DNA of 64,000 bases from NCBI GenBank assembly GCA_977006965.1, contig OZ345353.1, forward strand, positions 3,348,001-3,412,000, in the 5' to 3' direction. The notes under the pieces are model-generated. The model saw nothing but the letters and a program-made list of their open reading frames with translations. It was not told where the DNA came from and ran no database searches. The translations under genes and the position numbers were made by a program. Numbering within the stretch: position 1 is the first letter of the stretch; the number at the start of each line of letters is the position of its first letter. Shown here one piece after another: positions 10,981 through 21,213 of the stretch. Source of the stretch: Phymatolithon calcareum. Its lineage: Eukaryota > Rhodophyta > Florideophyceae > Hapalidiales.

Positions 10981-12188
10981 GATCTTTTCGCGAAAACTAC
11001 AACTTTCCAGCCAGTTTTTAATAATGGCTATTCTAACTCATTGTTCACGCATGCTGCACTAAATGGATATATTATGATAGCTAAGCCATTTTTCGCAGCA
11101 CAAAATCGCGCTCATCCAACCAAAAGTCTCCATTTGGCTTTCACATCCACCGAGTAAGAGTCTCTAAAAATTTTAGGTGCGAAAGATGTGACAGTGGAGG
11201 GCATAACAAGCGGTCGCGTAAGAAATTGTCCAGCAACAGCGGCCCTCTTAGATTTCATATATCCAAGAAATAAAGTTACATTCTCACCCAACAAAAATCA
11301 GCTGCCCCACTAGCTGAATTCTGACAGAAAAGAGCAGTGTAATAACACAACTGGTGCGTCGTAGTCATTTAGTAATTTCCTCAAAAAATCATCCTAATGT
11401 AATTAGGTCTTTTTAAAAGAGAAGACCGGATTGTGATGACGCACCTTGTGGAGAGGCCAGTGCTCATTTTGGACGGACTACGAATCAAGCCAATTGCTCT
11501 GCTCTCCCAATTTTCAAACCATTGTCCGGTCAATTTTCTTGAACTTTTCTAAATTTTTCCTCTTTAATCCGATTAGTGTCCGCTCAATTTCTGAGTTATG
11601 AACCAGTATCCGAATGAGTCTTGCTTTCAAAATATCACCTCGATCTATTGTTGATCCGTTTTTCTGTCAAAGACAACAGATATGGTTTTGTTACTTGTAT
11701 CGAGATAAAATTTTGAACAACGTCCCGCTTGCGGCTAAATGTGAACGTAAAATGATTTTTAAGCCAAATGTAAACATTAAACATAATCAGTAACCAGGTT
11801 GAGGTTCCAATGGCACGCGACCCTGCTCCAACCATGTAGCACTGGTATGTAACACTTGGTACCAATGCACGGCGCGCACCATTCACGTGCCATATCGGTA
11901 CTTATCATATGCATGTAATGCTTGGCACGCTGTGCAAGGCCAGGGTGCTTTTTGAAATTAAGAACGATTTTCTGCATTCGCAGACGTCAAAATCGATGTT
12001 TTTCGTAAAATGGCAATTTGAAACACAGAATAATGCATTTTTGGACACGAGCAATACACAGAGCAGTCGATATAATCTATTTAACGGACCAATAACGATC
12101 TTGGTGAGGCATATATTGTTTACCTCAATGGCATTAACATGGAGTGTGGCCAACGGACGGATCTGTCAAGTGCAAAAATGAATAAAAA
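10981..12188. other. No supported gene
   Basis: AT-rich sequence between repeat unit A and the palindrome. Short open frames on both strands lack recognisable motifs or a matching copy elsewhere. Confidence 0.45.
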
Positions 12189-12230
12189 TTGTCTGATTTT
12201 GAGACTCCATGGAGTCTCAAAATCAGACAA
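12189..12230. repeat. 42-bp perfect palindrome
   Basis: Perfectly self-complementary over 42 nt, centred on CCATGG, with arms beginning TTGTCTGATTTTGAGACT. It has no spacer. It is not followed by a T-run and lies in no gene. Confidence 0.95.
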
Positions 12231-12604
12231 ATGTTACAGATTATAAAAAGCAATGCATTTGTTGTGAGATTCAAAAAGCGTGATGTGTTAGGTACTGCAG
12301 TGGGCATTCATGAAGAAAAGTGTACCCCTACAGTGCGTTGTAAAGTATATTGTGCTGCTCGCATGGAGCTACATTACAGTTGAGAAATCAGGCTATGTCG
12401 AGCAGAAGAGTCTCATTATTGCACGGACAATCAAAAGCCCGGGGCGGGACATCAAGAACCGCTAAGAAAGTGATTTTAATCACTTCAGGACACTCACACG
12501 AAAAATGGCGGGAACTAAGCTATACGATTAGTCTTTTTATTAGGTTTGACATTACAAAAACAATATTCTTCCTGCTCTTGTCATCTTTCTAACTAAATAC
12601 CATG

Positions 12605-12740
12605 AACTTTAAATTTTGCGGAAATATATTTGCTGCTCTGAACTCAAGTTCAAAGTTGAAACTTTGGAAGGTTGCCATTGCAACCTTTTGATTGCTTTTC
12701 AAACATTTTTAATCATTACAATGATATACCTGCAATGGTC
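12605..12740 (+). repeat. Short dispersed repeat B, copy 1
   Basis: Shares AAACTTTGGAAGGT, then a CGCCATC/TGCCATT block, then TTTTGATT and a GATATAYCTGCAATGG end with 14960-15115 in the same orientation. Non-coding. Confidence 0.6.
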
Positions 12741-13084
12741 TCGGCTGGGGTTACAAAACAAATTAGCGTATCCGAACAGGGGGATGTGGAAGTGAGAGAC
12801 GTTCTATTAATCCCATGCTTACGCACAGGCAAAGAAAGTTTATGAATGAGTCTTGAGGACTGCGTAGCTGTGGCCCACTTCGTTCTGTACGCTTTCACGC
12901 TTTGCAGCTTCTTCACTGATGGTGACTATTTTCGATAATGCATCTTGATAGCGGCTCTTTCCACACCGCTCCGACGGCGTTCATGGTACGGGAGAAGACT
13001 CTTGATAGTGACTACTCGTAATTCGCACATAGCAAGCCCATTTCTTCACTTTCATGCGGTCATCAGCTCTGGCGCTCGCTGCTG

Positions 13085-13685
13085 TCGCTGGTTTATTTGC
13101 TCTCAAGAGCGGTAAGCGCTTTTGTCTCTCGCGACTGTACGCCCACAACTCAGATCTCGATCGTCATCGTGCTCGTAGTAGGTCATCTGTCGGGCCATTA
13201 GGGTAGTGTGTCTCTCATGTATCTAGGCGCTGTTTTTCCGCTTCGTTTGCAGAATATAAGATATTAGTTGCCTTCCTCTGAGTAAAGGAAGGTGAGAGTT
13301 CTTCGGATTTTAGCTCCACTGCTCGGATCGCGCACGCCATGTAGGGCCTGAACGTCCCTTCGACCACGCGGAGCTCGGGAGTTTCTCACCTTTCCTGAAC
13401 GCGAAATTGCCATGTGCAAGCCAGCACGGTGGCGATTGAGCGCCAGGGTCTTCCCCATTTTCACCTTTTCGTCGTTTGTCTCAAGGTTGTCGGCCAAGCC
13501 ATGGTCACCGCTGGAGGACTACGTCGACGCGCTTATTTCATCTTCTGGTCTGGGGTTTTTGTTTGCTAGTGTTGTTTTCGTGTGCTTGTATTTCTTTCCT
13601 CCTATTTACTTGCTCTCCCGCTCTTTTTTTCTCTACTGGTCTTGTTTGACTTTTGTGGCGCCGGGTCTTGGCAGCCGGGCGCTAC
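13085..13685 (+). repeat. Left inverted arm
   Basis: Pairs with 16630-17250. The inner limit is where the ClpP-like frame begins to make sense on the minus strand. The outer limit is uncertain by tens of bases. Confidence 0.65.
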
Positions 13686-13849
13686 ATCAGCCATATGCAG
13701 TAGTCCGTATTTATTTGAAAACAAAAGCTCAATGTCCTGGGCTAAACATACAGCTAACTTCTGTTCGCTCAATTTCCACCCGTCTTTCATCCGTGCCCGA
13801 CATCCTCCGCGCGATACAACTCTACCATCAAATGAGTAGATGAAGTCGG

Positions 13850-14433
13850 GTCGCTCCAACGCCGACACGCCCAATTTTGTCGGAATTGCTTCATCAATGA
13901 TGCCGTACTTCTTTGCGTCCGCCGCCGTCATGAATGAGTCGCGATCCGTCCCAGTTTTACTCTTCTCCATAGACTGCCCAGTAAAAGCGACCATGTATCC
14001 ATTCAACACACTCTTGACAACAAGATCGCTTTCGCCTGTATCGCAATAGCCGCCGCCTGTCCTACACGCACCCTCTAAGCGGCTGATGAATCAAAAGGCG
14101 CACATTCGGCAAACTCTTGCGCTTTCCCTTGATACGTGCGTTAAGCAGGAACGTCCCATTGCTCGCTGCAGTACGAAAGCAGATCGCTTTTACGTCACAC
14201 GGGATAAATTGCATTGTGTCGTAGATTGCAAGTCCAGTCGACACTCCACCGTCAGGTGAACTAATATGCAAAGTGATAATCTTCTCTGCATCCTCCGCAG
14301 CCAAGTAGAGCATTTGTGCAGCGAGAGAACTAGCCACTTCATCGTAAACTGCACGACCAAGCCGCAGAGCTCGATCCTTCGCCAGCAGCGAGTAGATGTC
14401 CAACCCGGGGCATCCCTTTGAAGGACGGCGATT
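13850..14433 (-). pseudogene. clpP: ClpP protease pseudogene
   Basis: Minus-strand remnant of a caseinolytic protease proteolytic subunit, in normal proteins the serine peptidase barrel of Clp in plastids or mitochondria. It starts near the usual DIYS motif (DIYSLLAKDRALRLG), runs through DEVASSLAAQMLYL and HISSPDGGV, keeps the nucleophile Ser in AASNGTFLL and the catalytic His in LLIHQPLRG, then ends in a stop. The following helix (GQAAAIAIQAKAIL) is in a second frame. The rest (NGYMVAFTGQSMEK, TDRDSFMTAADAKKYGIIDEAI) is in a third frame, starting near 14009. The catalytic Asp position is Gly. Two frameshifts plus a lost triad residue make it clearly dead. The open tail down to 13602 is not ClpP. 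It lies wholly inside the inverted-arm region. Confidence 0.85.
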
Positions 14434-14590
14434 GAAGATTGGCTATGTAGCGATATAGATGTTAAGCTTCCCCAAGGTCTGCACATTGTGCAGCTTGGGC
14501 AGCTGTTGTGACATCAAGTACCACTCGTATCTGTTAAGTCTACTGGAGCCGTAAGGATGTGGAGTGGTTTACCAGCTCTGATAAATCCCG

Positions 14591-14613
14591 CAATAAAAGA
14601 AAGAAAGAAAGAT
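14591..14613 (+). repeat. LINE-type 3' tail, CAATAAAAG(AAAG)n
   Basis: The same tail type, GCAATAAAG(AAAG)n, ends the RNase H-type LINE at 43421-43439. Here only the last bases of such an element seem present, just 5' of the ClpP pseudogene; no coding part could be recognised upstream. Confidence 0.4.
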
Positions 14614-14959
14614 GTCCATCTGCCCACTGTCCCCTATCGCGTCGCTGTACCGCTGGAGGGATGTACTTTGTTGGCGAGTCAGTCAGATGCGGCGGCTGTG
14701 GTGCCGGTTCCAGGACCATTCGCGTCGACATCCGTGTGTCCATTGCGCGAAATGCTTGTCAAATGGTGAGGCTATACTCATCGCGTTCTTCATGCGCTGC
14801 CACCGCAGAAACGGGGAGGCCACCCAAACGAAACCGAGGGTCCTGATTGAGGTGACTGATCAGACTGTGACTTTTAGAACGGATTTGTGAGATTAGAAAT
14901 TCGTTAAGTTTCACATCGTAAAAACAATGTGTCTCCTACTCGCGCCACCCGTCTAACTG

Positions 14960-15115
14960 AAAAAGCGGACGTTCAATTGCTCAAAATACATTTGCAGCAT
15001 GAACTGAAACTCTATGAATACAAAAGTTTAAACTTTGGAAGGTCGCCATCACAACATTTTGATTACTGTCCAAATTTTTATACGCATTGTCAGTCATTGC
15101 AGATATATCTGCAAT
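14960..15115 (+). repeat. Short dispersed repeat B, copy 2
   Basis: Second copy of the ~140-bp repeat at 12605-12740, with AAACTTTGGAAGGTCGCCAT and ATATATCTGCAATGG. It lies just upstream of the 381-aa gene, so it may contribute to its 5' region. Confidence 0.6.
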
Positions 15116-15240
15116 GGCCACTTAAGTTCCAGACTTGCACATACTATGCTTACCCTCGCCTTCATTCTGGATGGTCATAGTTCGTACCATCCCCCGTTTG
15201 CCCTCCCCGAGAGCAAAAAGTACAGTATCGGTTGCAAAAC

Positions 15241-16386
15241 ATGAACACTACCAAAATGGATGACAACAGCGGTAATGTGTTTCCCCCTGTAAGCCTTATT
15301 AAGGCCCTGGACGGATACACTGAACCAGGAACGATACCGAGAATCATTGCAAACGAAAGCAAGGGACATCCTACTGTCGCGCCGGTCAATCCGGGCAACA
15401 ACGAAGAAGTCATCAGTGATCTTTTGTGCTTTGCGGAACGGCGAGGCCTCAGTTCGGAAGAGTCTATGTTACAAGCGAAGAAAAGTAGCACTAGCGGCTG
15501 CACACTTTCCCATCGCTGGGTTGTGGAGAGTGTTGTGCGCGGGGATGGGTCCATATTCGGCGGGAAGCAGTTAATGAAAGACAAAATCTACGGGTCAAGC
15601 CAGGCAAGGTGTGCCCACGAGAATTTCAATGAAATTGAACGGGACGAAGTGATTTTCAGGGGATACGGAGACTGCGCCATCCGATTCCCTTCGTATGCCG
15701 TGAAGAACAAAAAACTATCCGGCCGCGTGTCAACGTGCAATATCCCACAGAAAGAGGACATGCAGGAGACGAGAAGCAGCGTTCGCATTTCTCGCCAGCA
15801 GGTCGTTGCCGACTCTGTGCTCTCGTTTTTGAGACGAAATCCGGGAACTGCTGTCATTATTACCCGTATTGGGGCCCGAGGCCCAAGTCAGGGATTAAAC
15901 CGTTTGCATGTTGTTGCGGCTGGCCCTTTATTTGCCCAAAGCAATGAATGGCCCTGCGTAAAAGCGTCCGTCTTAAACGCTGTAAGGGCTCTCCGTGGAC
16001 AGGAGGCAGCCATCCGTGCCAGAAATTTGCTTGAGAAAGACTCTACGTTCTTCAACGACTTTAAACCTCTGGGAGTACTGGTGCACAAGTTGGGAATAAA
16101 GGTGACGATTAAGAAGGTCGACAAGAGGGACAGAAAACGACTGAGGAACGCAAATAGAGAATCTTTCAAATGGTTTTCTGGAAAACTGACAGGGGTGTGG
16201 CTTTTGCGCCTTGTACAAAATTGCGTTGTTGACCACTGCATTGCAGTAGATGCATCTCGGGGACTAATATTTGACTCCGCAGAAAAATATCCTCTACCCT
16301 TGTCAGAAAAGGCACTATTCGTGTGTGGCGGTGTGTCTGCGACAAAGCTTCGCATTGAAGACGTTCGCGAGCTGGTAGAGCAATAA
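15241..16386 (+). CDS. 381-aa protein, candidate papain-fold cysteine peptidase
   Basis: Intact frame from ATG (MNTTKMDDNS). The N-terminal half is polar and unrecognised, with a possible basic linker. The C-terminal ~150 aa have the order expected of a cysteine peptidase core: Cys in NEWPCVKASVLNAVRAL (start of a helix), a long helix and strand region, GVWLLRL, then His in VDHCIAVDA and Asp in LIFDSAEKYPL, close to the end. The spacing Cys ... His-x3-Asp strand ... FDS resembles OTU/papain-like domains in transposon-encoded proteins, but the similarity is from pattern, not search. It lies inside the inverted-arm region and is open where the neighbouring ClpP is dead. No intron is needed. Repeat B lies about 130 bp upstream. 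Confidence 0.55.
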   Translation: MNTTKMDDNSGNVFPPVSLIKALDGYTEPGTIPRIIANESKGHPTVAPVNPGNNEEVISDLLCFAERRGLSSEESMLQAKKSSTSGCTLSHRWVVESVVRGDGSIFGGKQLMKDKIYGSSQARCAHENFNEIERDEVIFRGYGDCAIRFPSYAVKNKKLSGRVSTCNIPQKEDMQETRSSVRISRQQVVADSVLSFLRRNPGTAVIITRIGARGPSQGLNRLHVVAAGPLFAQSNEWPCVKASVLNAVRALRGQEAAIRARNLLEKDSTFFNDFKPLGVLVHKLGIKVTIKKVDKRDRKRLRNANRESFKWFSGKLTGVWLLRLVQNCVVDHCIAVDASRGLIFDSAEKYPLPLSEKALFVCGGVSATKLRIEDVRELVEQ

Positions 16387-16629
16387 ATGACATTTTTGGA
16401 CTCGTCTTCATGTGAAATTTAAATCTTGAAATCGGTGCCAGTCCTGGCGTGACGTGGAGAGCTGCTGAATGAAGCAAATAATAGGTCTTATTACGGTATG
16501 GGCCCAGACCAGAGGATCTGCGGAAAAGGTTTCTTCAAGGAAAGTTGAAACTAAAACCACTCAAGTTAAAAAAGAAAAACTGCTGCTCAAGCATGTCAAA
16601 CAACGATACAACGGTGAATATCAAAAAAT

Positions 16630-17250
16630 TCAAAGGTCTTTGCAGCGCCAGGCTGCGAAACCCGACGACAAAAAGGTCGAACAAGGCCAACCGAGAGAGA
16701 AGAAAAAAAGCGGGAGAGCATAAAAAGGGGGAAAGAAATACAGCGAACACGGAGATGACTATATCGATGTCGTCCTCCGGCGGCGAATCCAGCTTGAACG
16801 TCGACCTTGAGAAAGAAACGCGAAAAAAAGGGGAAAAGGGGCAGGCCCTGGCGCACAAGCACCAATGTGATGGATGGACTCCGATTCCGCGAGTCGAAGG
16901 GATTTGCAGGCGTGCTTCATGCTTTTAGGATCAGTACAGAAGGACTTGCGCATGCGTGATGCGGACAAGCGTACATTGCATGCACAATCCGAGCAGTTGA
17001 ATCGAAATACAGAAGTTTCCCACCTTCCTTTACTCAGAGGAGGGCAACTACTACCTTATATACTACAAGCGAAGCGGAAAAACAGCGCATAGATACAGGA
17101 GAGAAACATTGTCTATATGGCCCGCCAGATCACCTACTAGAAGCTACATGACGACAGGGATCCGAGTAATGAGGCCTAAAGTCGTGAGAGAACAAAAGTG
17201 CTTACCGCTCTTGTGACATCTACAAGTAAAAATAAGCGGGCGCTACAGTC
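16630..17250 (-). repeat. Right inverted arm
   Basis: Reverse complement of 13085-13685. Lysine-rich plus-strand frames within it (16469-16928) are antisense of a pyrimidine-rich tract present in both arms and are not taken as genes. Confidence 0.65.
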
Positions 17251-17431
17251 TTCCACTAGAAGACTTCAGTGTTTGGAAACTACGTATTGAGCAGACGGTT
17301 GAAGGTAAAGGCCTGTGGAGAATCCTCACCAAGGGTGAAGCAGACGAAGGTAGCAAGGAAAAGGGTCGTCTGATCTTCGTTATGATGCGAATACTTCTTC
17401 CTTTGAGCAGACATGACGTTCCTAACTGCCT

Positions 17432-17456
17432 GTGAGGCTTTTTTAATAAGCCTCAC
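17432..17456. repeat. Short hairpin, 9-bp arms
   Basis: GTGAGGCTT and AAGCCTCAC around TTTTAAT. A similar half (TGTGAGGCTTTT) recurs at 18836, near the right end of the neighbouring insert. Function unknown. Confidence 0.6.
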
Positions 17457-17626
17457 ACGTAAAAACTTGAGCAGCGTGTCCTCGATCAGAAATCTAACGT
17501 CTTTTTCTCTGCAAAACTTGGATACTGTTCAGCCTGCTAGCCTACGAAGGAACTTACATGCTGAATTAGTTCTTGCACCACATAGTATTGTCTGCATGTA
17601 GGAATAACTGACCACGCAGCACAGGG

Positions 17627-18896
17627 CGCTCAACGGTGGTTTTTTTAAATTTGCGTTTATTAAACACTCTCAGTAACACTCGTGAGACTGCAAGGGAGAA
17701 ACGTTTCAGCTGCTACTTTCTATTGTAGCTTGGTACACTACTCATATTTTCTTCCGGATGAAATTCTCTGCTGTGGCCCTAGCTGCAAAAACCGCTCTCC
17801 TTGAAGGATGGGAAAAGCTTGGAGTCATTCACCGGAAATTCCAGTTGCCGTAACTTATTCGTTGGTTGTTCTATTCCATATCATCGTAGAAGACAATGGT
17901 AAAGAACAGAAGCTGGTCCAGTGCTTTTTCGGTCTGCTGGGTCTCCTCTCTGGACAGGTGGTATCTTGACAGGTGATTTTGAACATTATCCATTAGAATT
18001 AATACAACCACGATGGTAGTACGCAATGCACTTTTCACCGTGGACACAAGAAGTACAGAATGCCGTCAAGAAAGCGGAAGAAACGTTCTTTAGCCAGATG
18101 TTTGCGCCATTGGCGCGCGGAAGAAACGACAGACTCCGCCTGTTGAGTCGAATCCAAGCCCCCAGCCAGCGACGAGTAATCCTAGCCTTCAAAATGCTGA
18201 GCAGGACAAAGGTAAGAGAACAGAGGTATCTTGAAAAACAGCTGGAAAACGCAGACAATATGGAGCTCCAAGCTCCAAAGAGCGATATCGCCGCGATGTC
18301 AAATAGAGAGCCGTTTGATGAGGCGTTAAAGAACATTCAGACCAACAAAACTGTCGGCATTCTTCTGTCGCAGTTTATGACCATGGAAGGAGAATGCCTC
18401 GAGTCAAAAAGAAAACGGAAGATCCCATATGACAAGGCAAGAGAGTTGCCAGCAATTCTTAAATTCCCCACGGTGAAACACAGGCAATTGGCGCTGCAAT
18501 ACGCATGTGGAAGGTTCCCACAGGTGTCCACAACTATGATGATGGAGAGATTCGGAGACAAGGTCCAACACCACTTAGAGACCCTGCAGCGAAGCCTGTC
18601 AGGATACAAGCTCGAGAGAGTAAACAGAGTTGCGCCTGAGAAATCTCTGGAAGAGCTGTTGATCATCAGCAAGAGCATCATCGATATCATGGAAAATGAT
18701 CAACATCTGTTCTGAGCAAAAAGACAAGATACAAAAGACCAGGAACACAAGGGGTCAATACAAGACGACAAAAGAGTAATTGAGCTAGTAGTAGATAATC
18801 AGCTCTAGAGGAAGCCTTGCCCGTATATTCGTAAGACTGTGAGGCTTTTAAAAATAATAGTAATAAAAAATTGTCCATTAGACGCTCAACGGTGGT
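17627..18896. mobile_element. Insert flanked by 14-bp direct repeats
   Basis: CGCTCAACGGTGGT occurs at 17627-17640 and again at 18883-18896; the 1242 bases between look like a retrotransposed insert with its target duplication. The left edge opens with a T-run (TTTTTTTAAATTTG), and TTTATT lies about 14 nt further in. Read on the minus strand this is AATAAA plus a short A-tail, as in a retrocopy. The only good gene inside (18026-18715) is on the plus strand, so the orientation is unresolved. Confidence 0.5.
18026..18715 (+). CDS. 229-aa helical, charged protein of unknown function
   Basis: Intact frame from ATG (MHFSPWTQEV) to TGA. It is rich in Lys, Glu, Gln and Arg, with heptad-like spacing between residues 30-90 (predicted coiled coil) and a second helical part (KSLEELLIISKSIIDIMEN) at the C terminus. 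No zinc finger, RNA-binding or enzyme motif is visible. It could be a retrotransposon ORF1-like protein, which would fit the flanking 14-bp repeats, or a retrogene. The opposite strand is open but Ser/Leu-rich, as expected of an antisense shadow. Confidence 0.5.
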   Translation: MHFSPWTQEVQNAVKKAEETFFSQMFAPLARGRNDRLRLLSRIQAPSQRRVILAFKMLSRTKVREQRYLEKQLENADNMELQAPKSDIAAMSNREPFDEALKNIQTNKTVGILLSQFMTMEGECLESKRKRKIPYDKARELPAILKFPTVKHRQLALQYACGRFPQVSTTMMMERFGDKVQHHLETLQRSLSGYKLERVNRVAPEKSLEELLIISKSIIDIMENDQHLF

Positions 18897-20613
18897 GCTA
18901 AAAACATGGCGCAGATATCTATTATGGACAAAGAGCCACGACCCCCGCAGAGGAGCACGGCATTAGACCAGAACCCGACCTTGTTGTGCTACTGACACCA
19001 TTTCCTATTCAAAAATCCTAAGAGTGGCGCGAAAATGATACTGTCCCGGTATATGCCGACGCGGGGAATATGCCGACACTGTGGGCTTTTGTGCACCACT
19101 GAACGTCATGCGGAGGCAGGTCCAATCAGCGGTATGGAGTTCAAGTGTGCTTGGCGCCTCGGTGACTCATCTTTTGTGGGACCGGGATCTTTGTCGAGGA
19201 TTGCTCGAAATTGGCAGAGGCAACTGACGACGGAGATCGCATGGTACTGTATTGCATTCGTCGTACACACATGTGTGTCGGTATGCGATAGAAGCAGGTT
19301 CGTGAAAGTTCTTCATAGTGTCGGAGAGAACGACCCCGTTTCCCAGGCTGCAGGTTTTCCACAACTTGTGATGAGACTCGCCGGGATTGTGTCCAAGCAC
19401 TTTGTATTTTACGTTGTCGTCCTGTAACAGGGCCCTCAAAAACTTGCGTGACGGAAAGGATTCCGATGCAATAGAACGCGCGAAAAATTAAAGCGACATT
19501 AAGACAATGAGAGCTGATCGGATTTGCTGGGAAGAGCATGTGTGGTATAGTCAATCGTCCCACATGGGCTTACATCATCGGTCGGGTATGGGTTCCGAGT
19601 GGTAATTACAATTACTTCTAGTCCTAGCTAGTTAGCTCCTTTAGTCACTCTCCGATGTCGTCCGTGGCATTTTGGCCACGTTCGCCGGTCCGCTACAGTA
19701 AAGGAGACAAGCACCCTTGGACGGAAGTCTTCGTGCCCGCATCAAGAGCGGTTCCCTAGATGGATCACTTGGTCTGCTTCCCTCGACGCTAGCATCGCTT
19801 TACCACTTATTCTCATCTGATGGCCTTCTGCTCTTGTTATTATCCGCTCTCTCTGCCCTGCGCTACCACTCGTCGCTCGCCTGTTTACAGTCCAGGTTTG
19901 CGCCCCTCCACTATACTACAGTGTGCACATTCCACGGTGCTATGCATCGTTCTTGAAGCCTAGAACACCAAGCGTTGTTACCGTGATACTTTTAAAAATC
20001 CAGAAACAATGCTTGCAACACCCCGACGAAAAGAGAAGCAGATCTTTGCCAACGGTAGACGGAAGACGGATTAAGACTAGAAATGGCGGTGCTTTAACTG
20101 CAGTAGAGCAAAATATTTGCTGGTGTACTGACGGGCTGCTTGTTAGAAGGCTCCGATGGACATGATATTGATTACTTTCGTTGAGAAGGCATGGATGACA
20201 CTTGCGATTCCGATCTACAGTCTCAGATAGTCGCGTTGTAATAATGTGGCTAGTAGCATACATAAGATGAAGGAGACGTGAAAGAAAGAATCTTAGATTC
20301 CAGATAGAGAGCAGATTGTCTGACTCTCGTAACCTATTCACTACAGTTTTAGCTCCTGATTACTGTATGTAGGGCGATCACCGAAGGAAAATTCGTTTAA
20401 CAATCAGTGTGCTCTAGGTTCTTACTTTAGCCAGCTTCTTAGAGACGAAGCTATTACTATCTAACATACAATTAAAGTGACTCAGAGTGGAAAGCACCTA
20501 CTCGTGCACGTGGACTCAATTCTTTCCGCGAGGAAATGGCACATGAGATGTCCTCTGGAGCCGGGTTCAAGACATTAGATTCAAATGGACCGTTGGTAGA
20601 TCTGGTAACGGGA
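18897..20613. other. No supported gene
   Basis: Overlapping open frames at 19035-19563 occur on both strands; none has a recognisable motif or a related copy in the window. Confidence 0.4.
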
Positions 20614-20669
20614 GACTCTCGATCAAATCTCCCTGGTTTTATAAAGAAAGGGAGATTAGATCGAGAGTC
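20614..20669. repeat. Inverted repeat, 21-nt arms, 14-nt loop
   Basis: Arms GACTCTCGATCAAATCTCCC and its complement match at 20 of 21 positions. Not followed by a terminator-like T-run. Confidence 0.85.
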
Positions 20670-20986
20670 GTGCTTGTCTCAGGCTGCAGATCGCAGCGAT
20701 ACGATTCCTTCCGGTGTCTGCAGCTTGAAAATTGCAAGTTGCTGCAGCGACTCTCAGTCGTTACTGCGATCGGGTTGACGATTATGAGAAGTATCTAGAC
20801 GCACACTAGAGTCTACACTGCTACATGCTCTCCCTCTTCAACAGCTTGTAGTTGAATTCAGATCTGTTAATCGCGACTGAACGGTCACTCACCTTTCGAA
20901 TCATAATGGTAGCACCATGGCAATTCATTCTTTTCTAGCCAAACTTTAAACCGCAGTAACTACGCGCGGCCTGGGCGACAGCCACA

Positions 20987-21183
20987 GTGCGAGCTCTGCA
21001 AACCGAATATTGCGGTGTTCGGCTTTTAGCCTTTGGATTCCTTTAAGCTTCCTTTAGACATTGCTGTGGGCAAAAAGTAGAATATGTGCGAGCTCTGCCA
21101 ACCGAACGATGAGGTGTTCGGGTGTTAGCCCTTAGATGCTCTTAAGTTTGATTTAGGCCTTGCTGTGGGCAAGCAGTAGAAGT
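20987..21183 (+). repeat. Two 98-99 bp tandem repeats
   Basis: Both units begin GTGCGAGCTCTGC and end near TTGCTGTGGGCAA plus a short AGTAGAA tail (20987-21085 and 21086-21183). A third unit starts (GTGCGAG) but breaks off. They sit immediately upstream of a TATA box, the arrangement of enhancer repeats in an LTR U3 or a promoter. Confidence 0.8.
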
Positions 21184-21205
21184 GTGCGAGGTGTGCTCCT
21201 GAGGG

Positions 21206-21213
21206 TATAAATA
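21206..21213 (+). promoter_or_regulatory. TATA box
   Basis: TATAAATA about 20 bp after the tandem repeats and about 25-30 bp before GAAGTAACAC, a plausible transcription start. No clear gene follows, so this may be a solo LTR or a remnant promoter. Confidence 0.5.

Larger units (their letters stand above)
13085..17250. mobile_element. Region bounded by ~0.6-kb inverted arms (candidate long-TIR element)
   Basis: The left arm (about 13085-13685) is the reverse complement of the right arm (about 16630-17250). Anchors in the left arm are AAGAGCGGTAAG, TAGTAGGT, ATCTGKCGGGCCAT, CGGAAAAACAGCGC on the opposite strand, ACTCAGAGGA, and CGCCAGGG followed by CCCC, in matching order. The arms have diverged with many substitutions and small indels. 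Between them are a ClpP pseudogene (minus), a LINE tail, and an intact 381-aa gene (plus). Long inverted arms with a captured host-gene fragment are typical of Mutator-like (Pack-MULE) elements, but I found no transposase and could not fix the outer ends or a 9-11 bp target duplication. An old inverted duplication is the alternative. Confidence 0.55.

Noticed and set aside
16469-16928. Lysine-rich open frames (plus strand)
   Set aside because: They are antisense of the pyrimidine-rich tract of the right inverted arm; the left arm gives equivalent shadows.
17432-17456. Hairpin resembling a bacterial terminator
   Set aside because: No U-run on the 3' side, and the context is eukaryotic.
19035-19563. 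130-140 aa frames on both strands
   Set aside because: No motif, no second copy and no regulatory context; openness on both strands is not evidence of a gene.
20987-21183. Regular repeats considered as a CRISPR array
   Set aside because: Only two long contiguous units without spacers; tandem duplication explains them.
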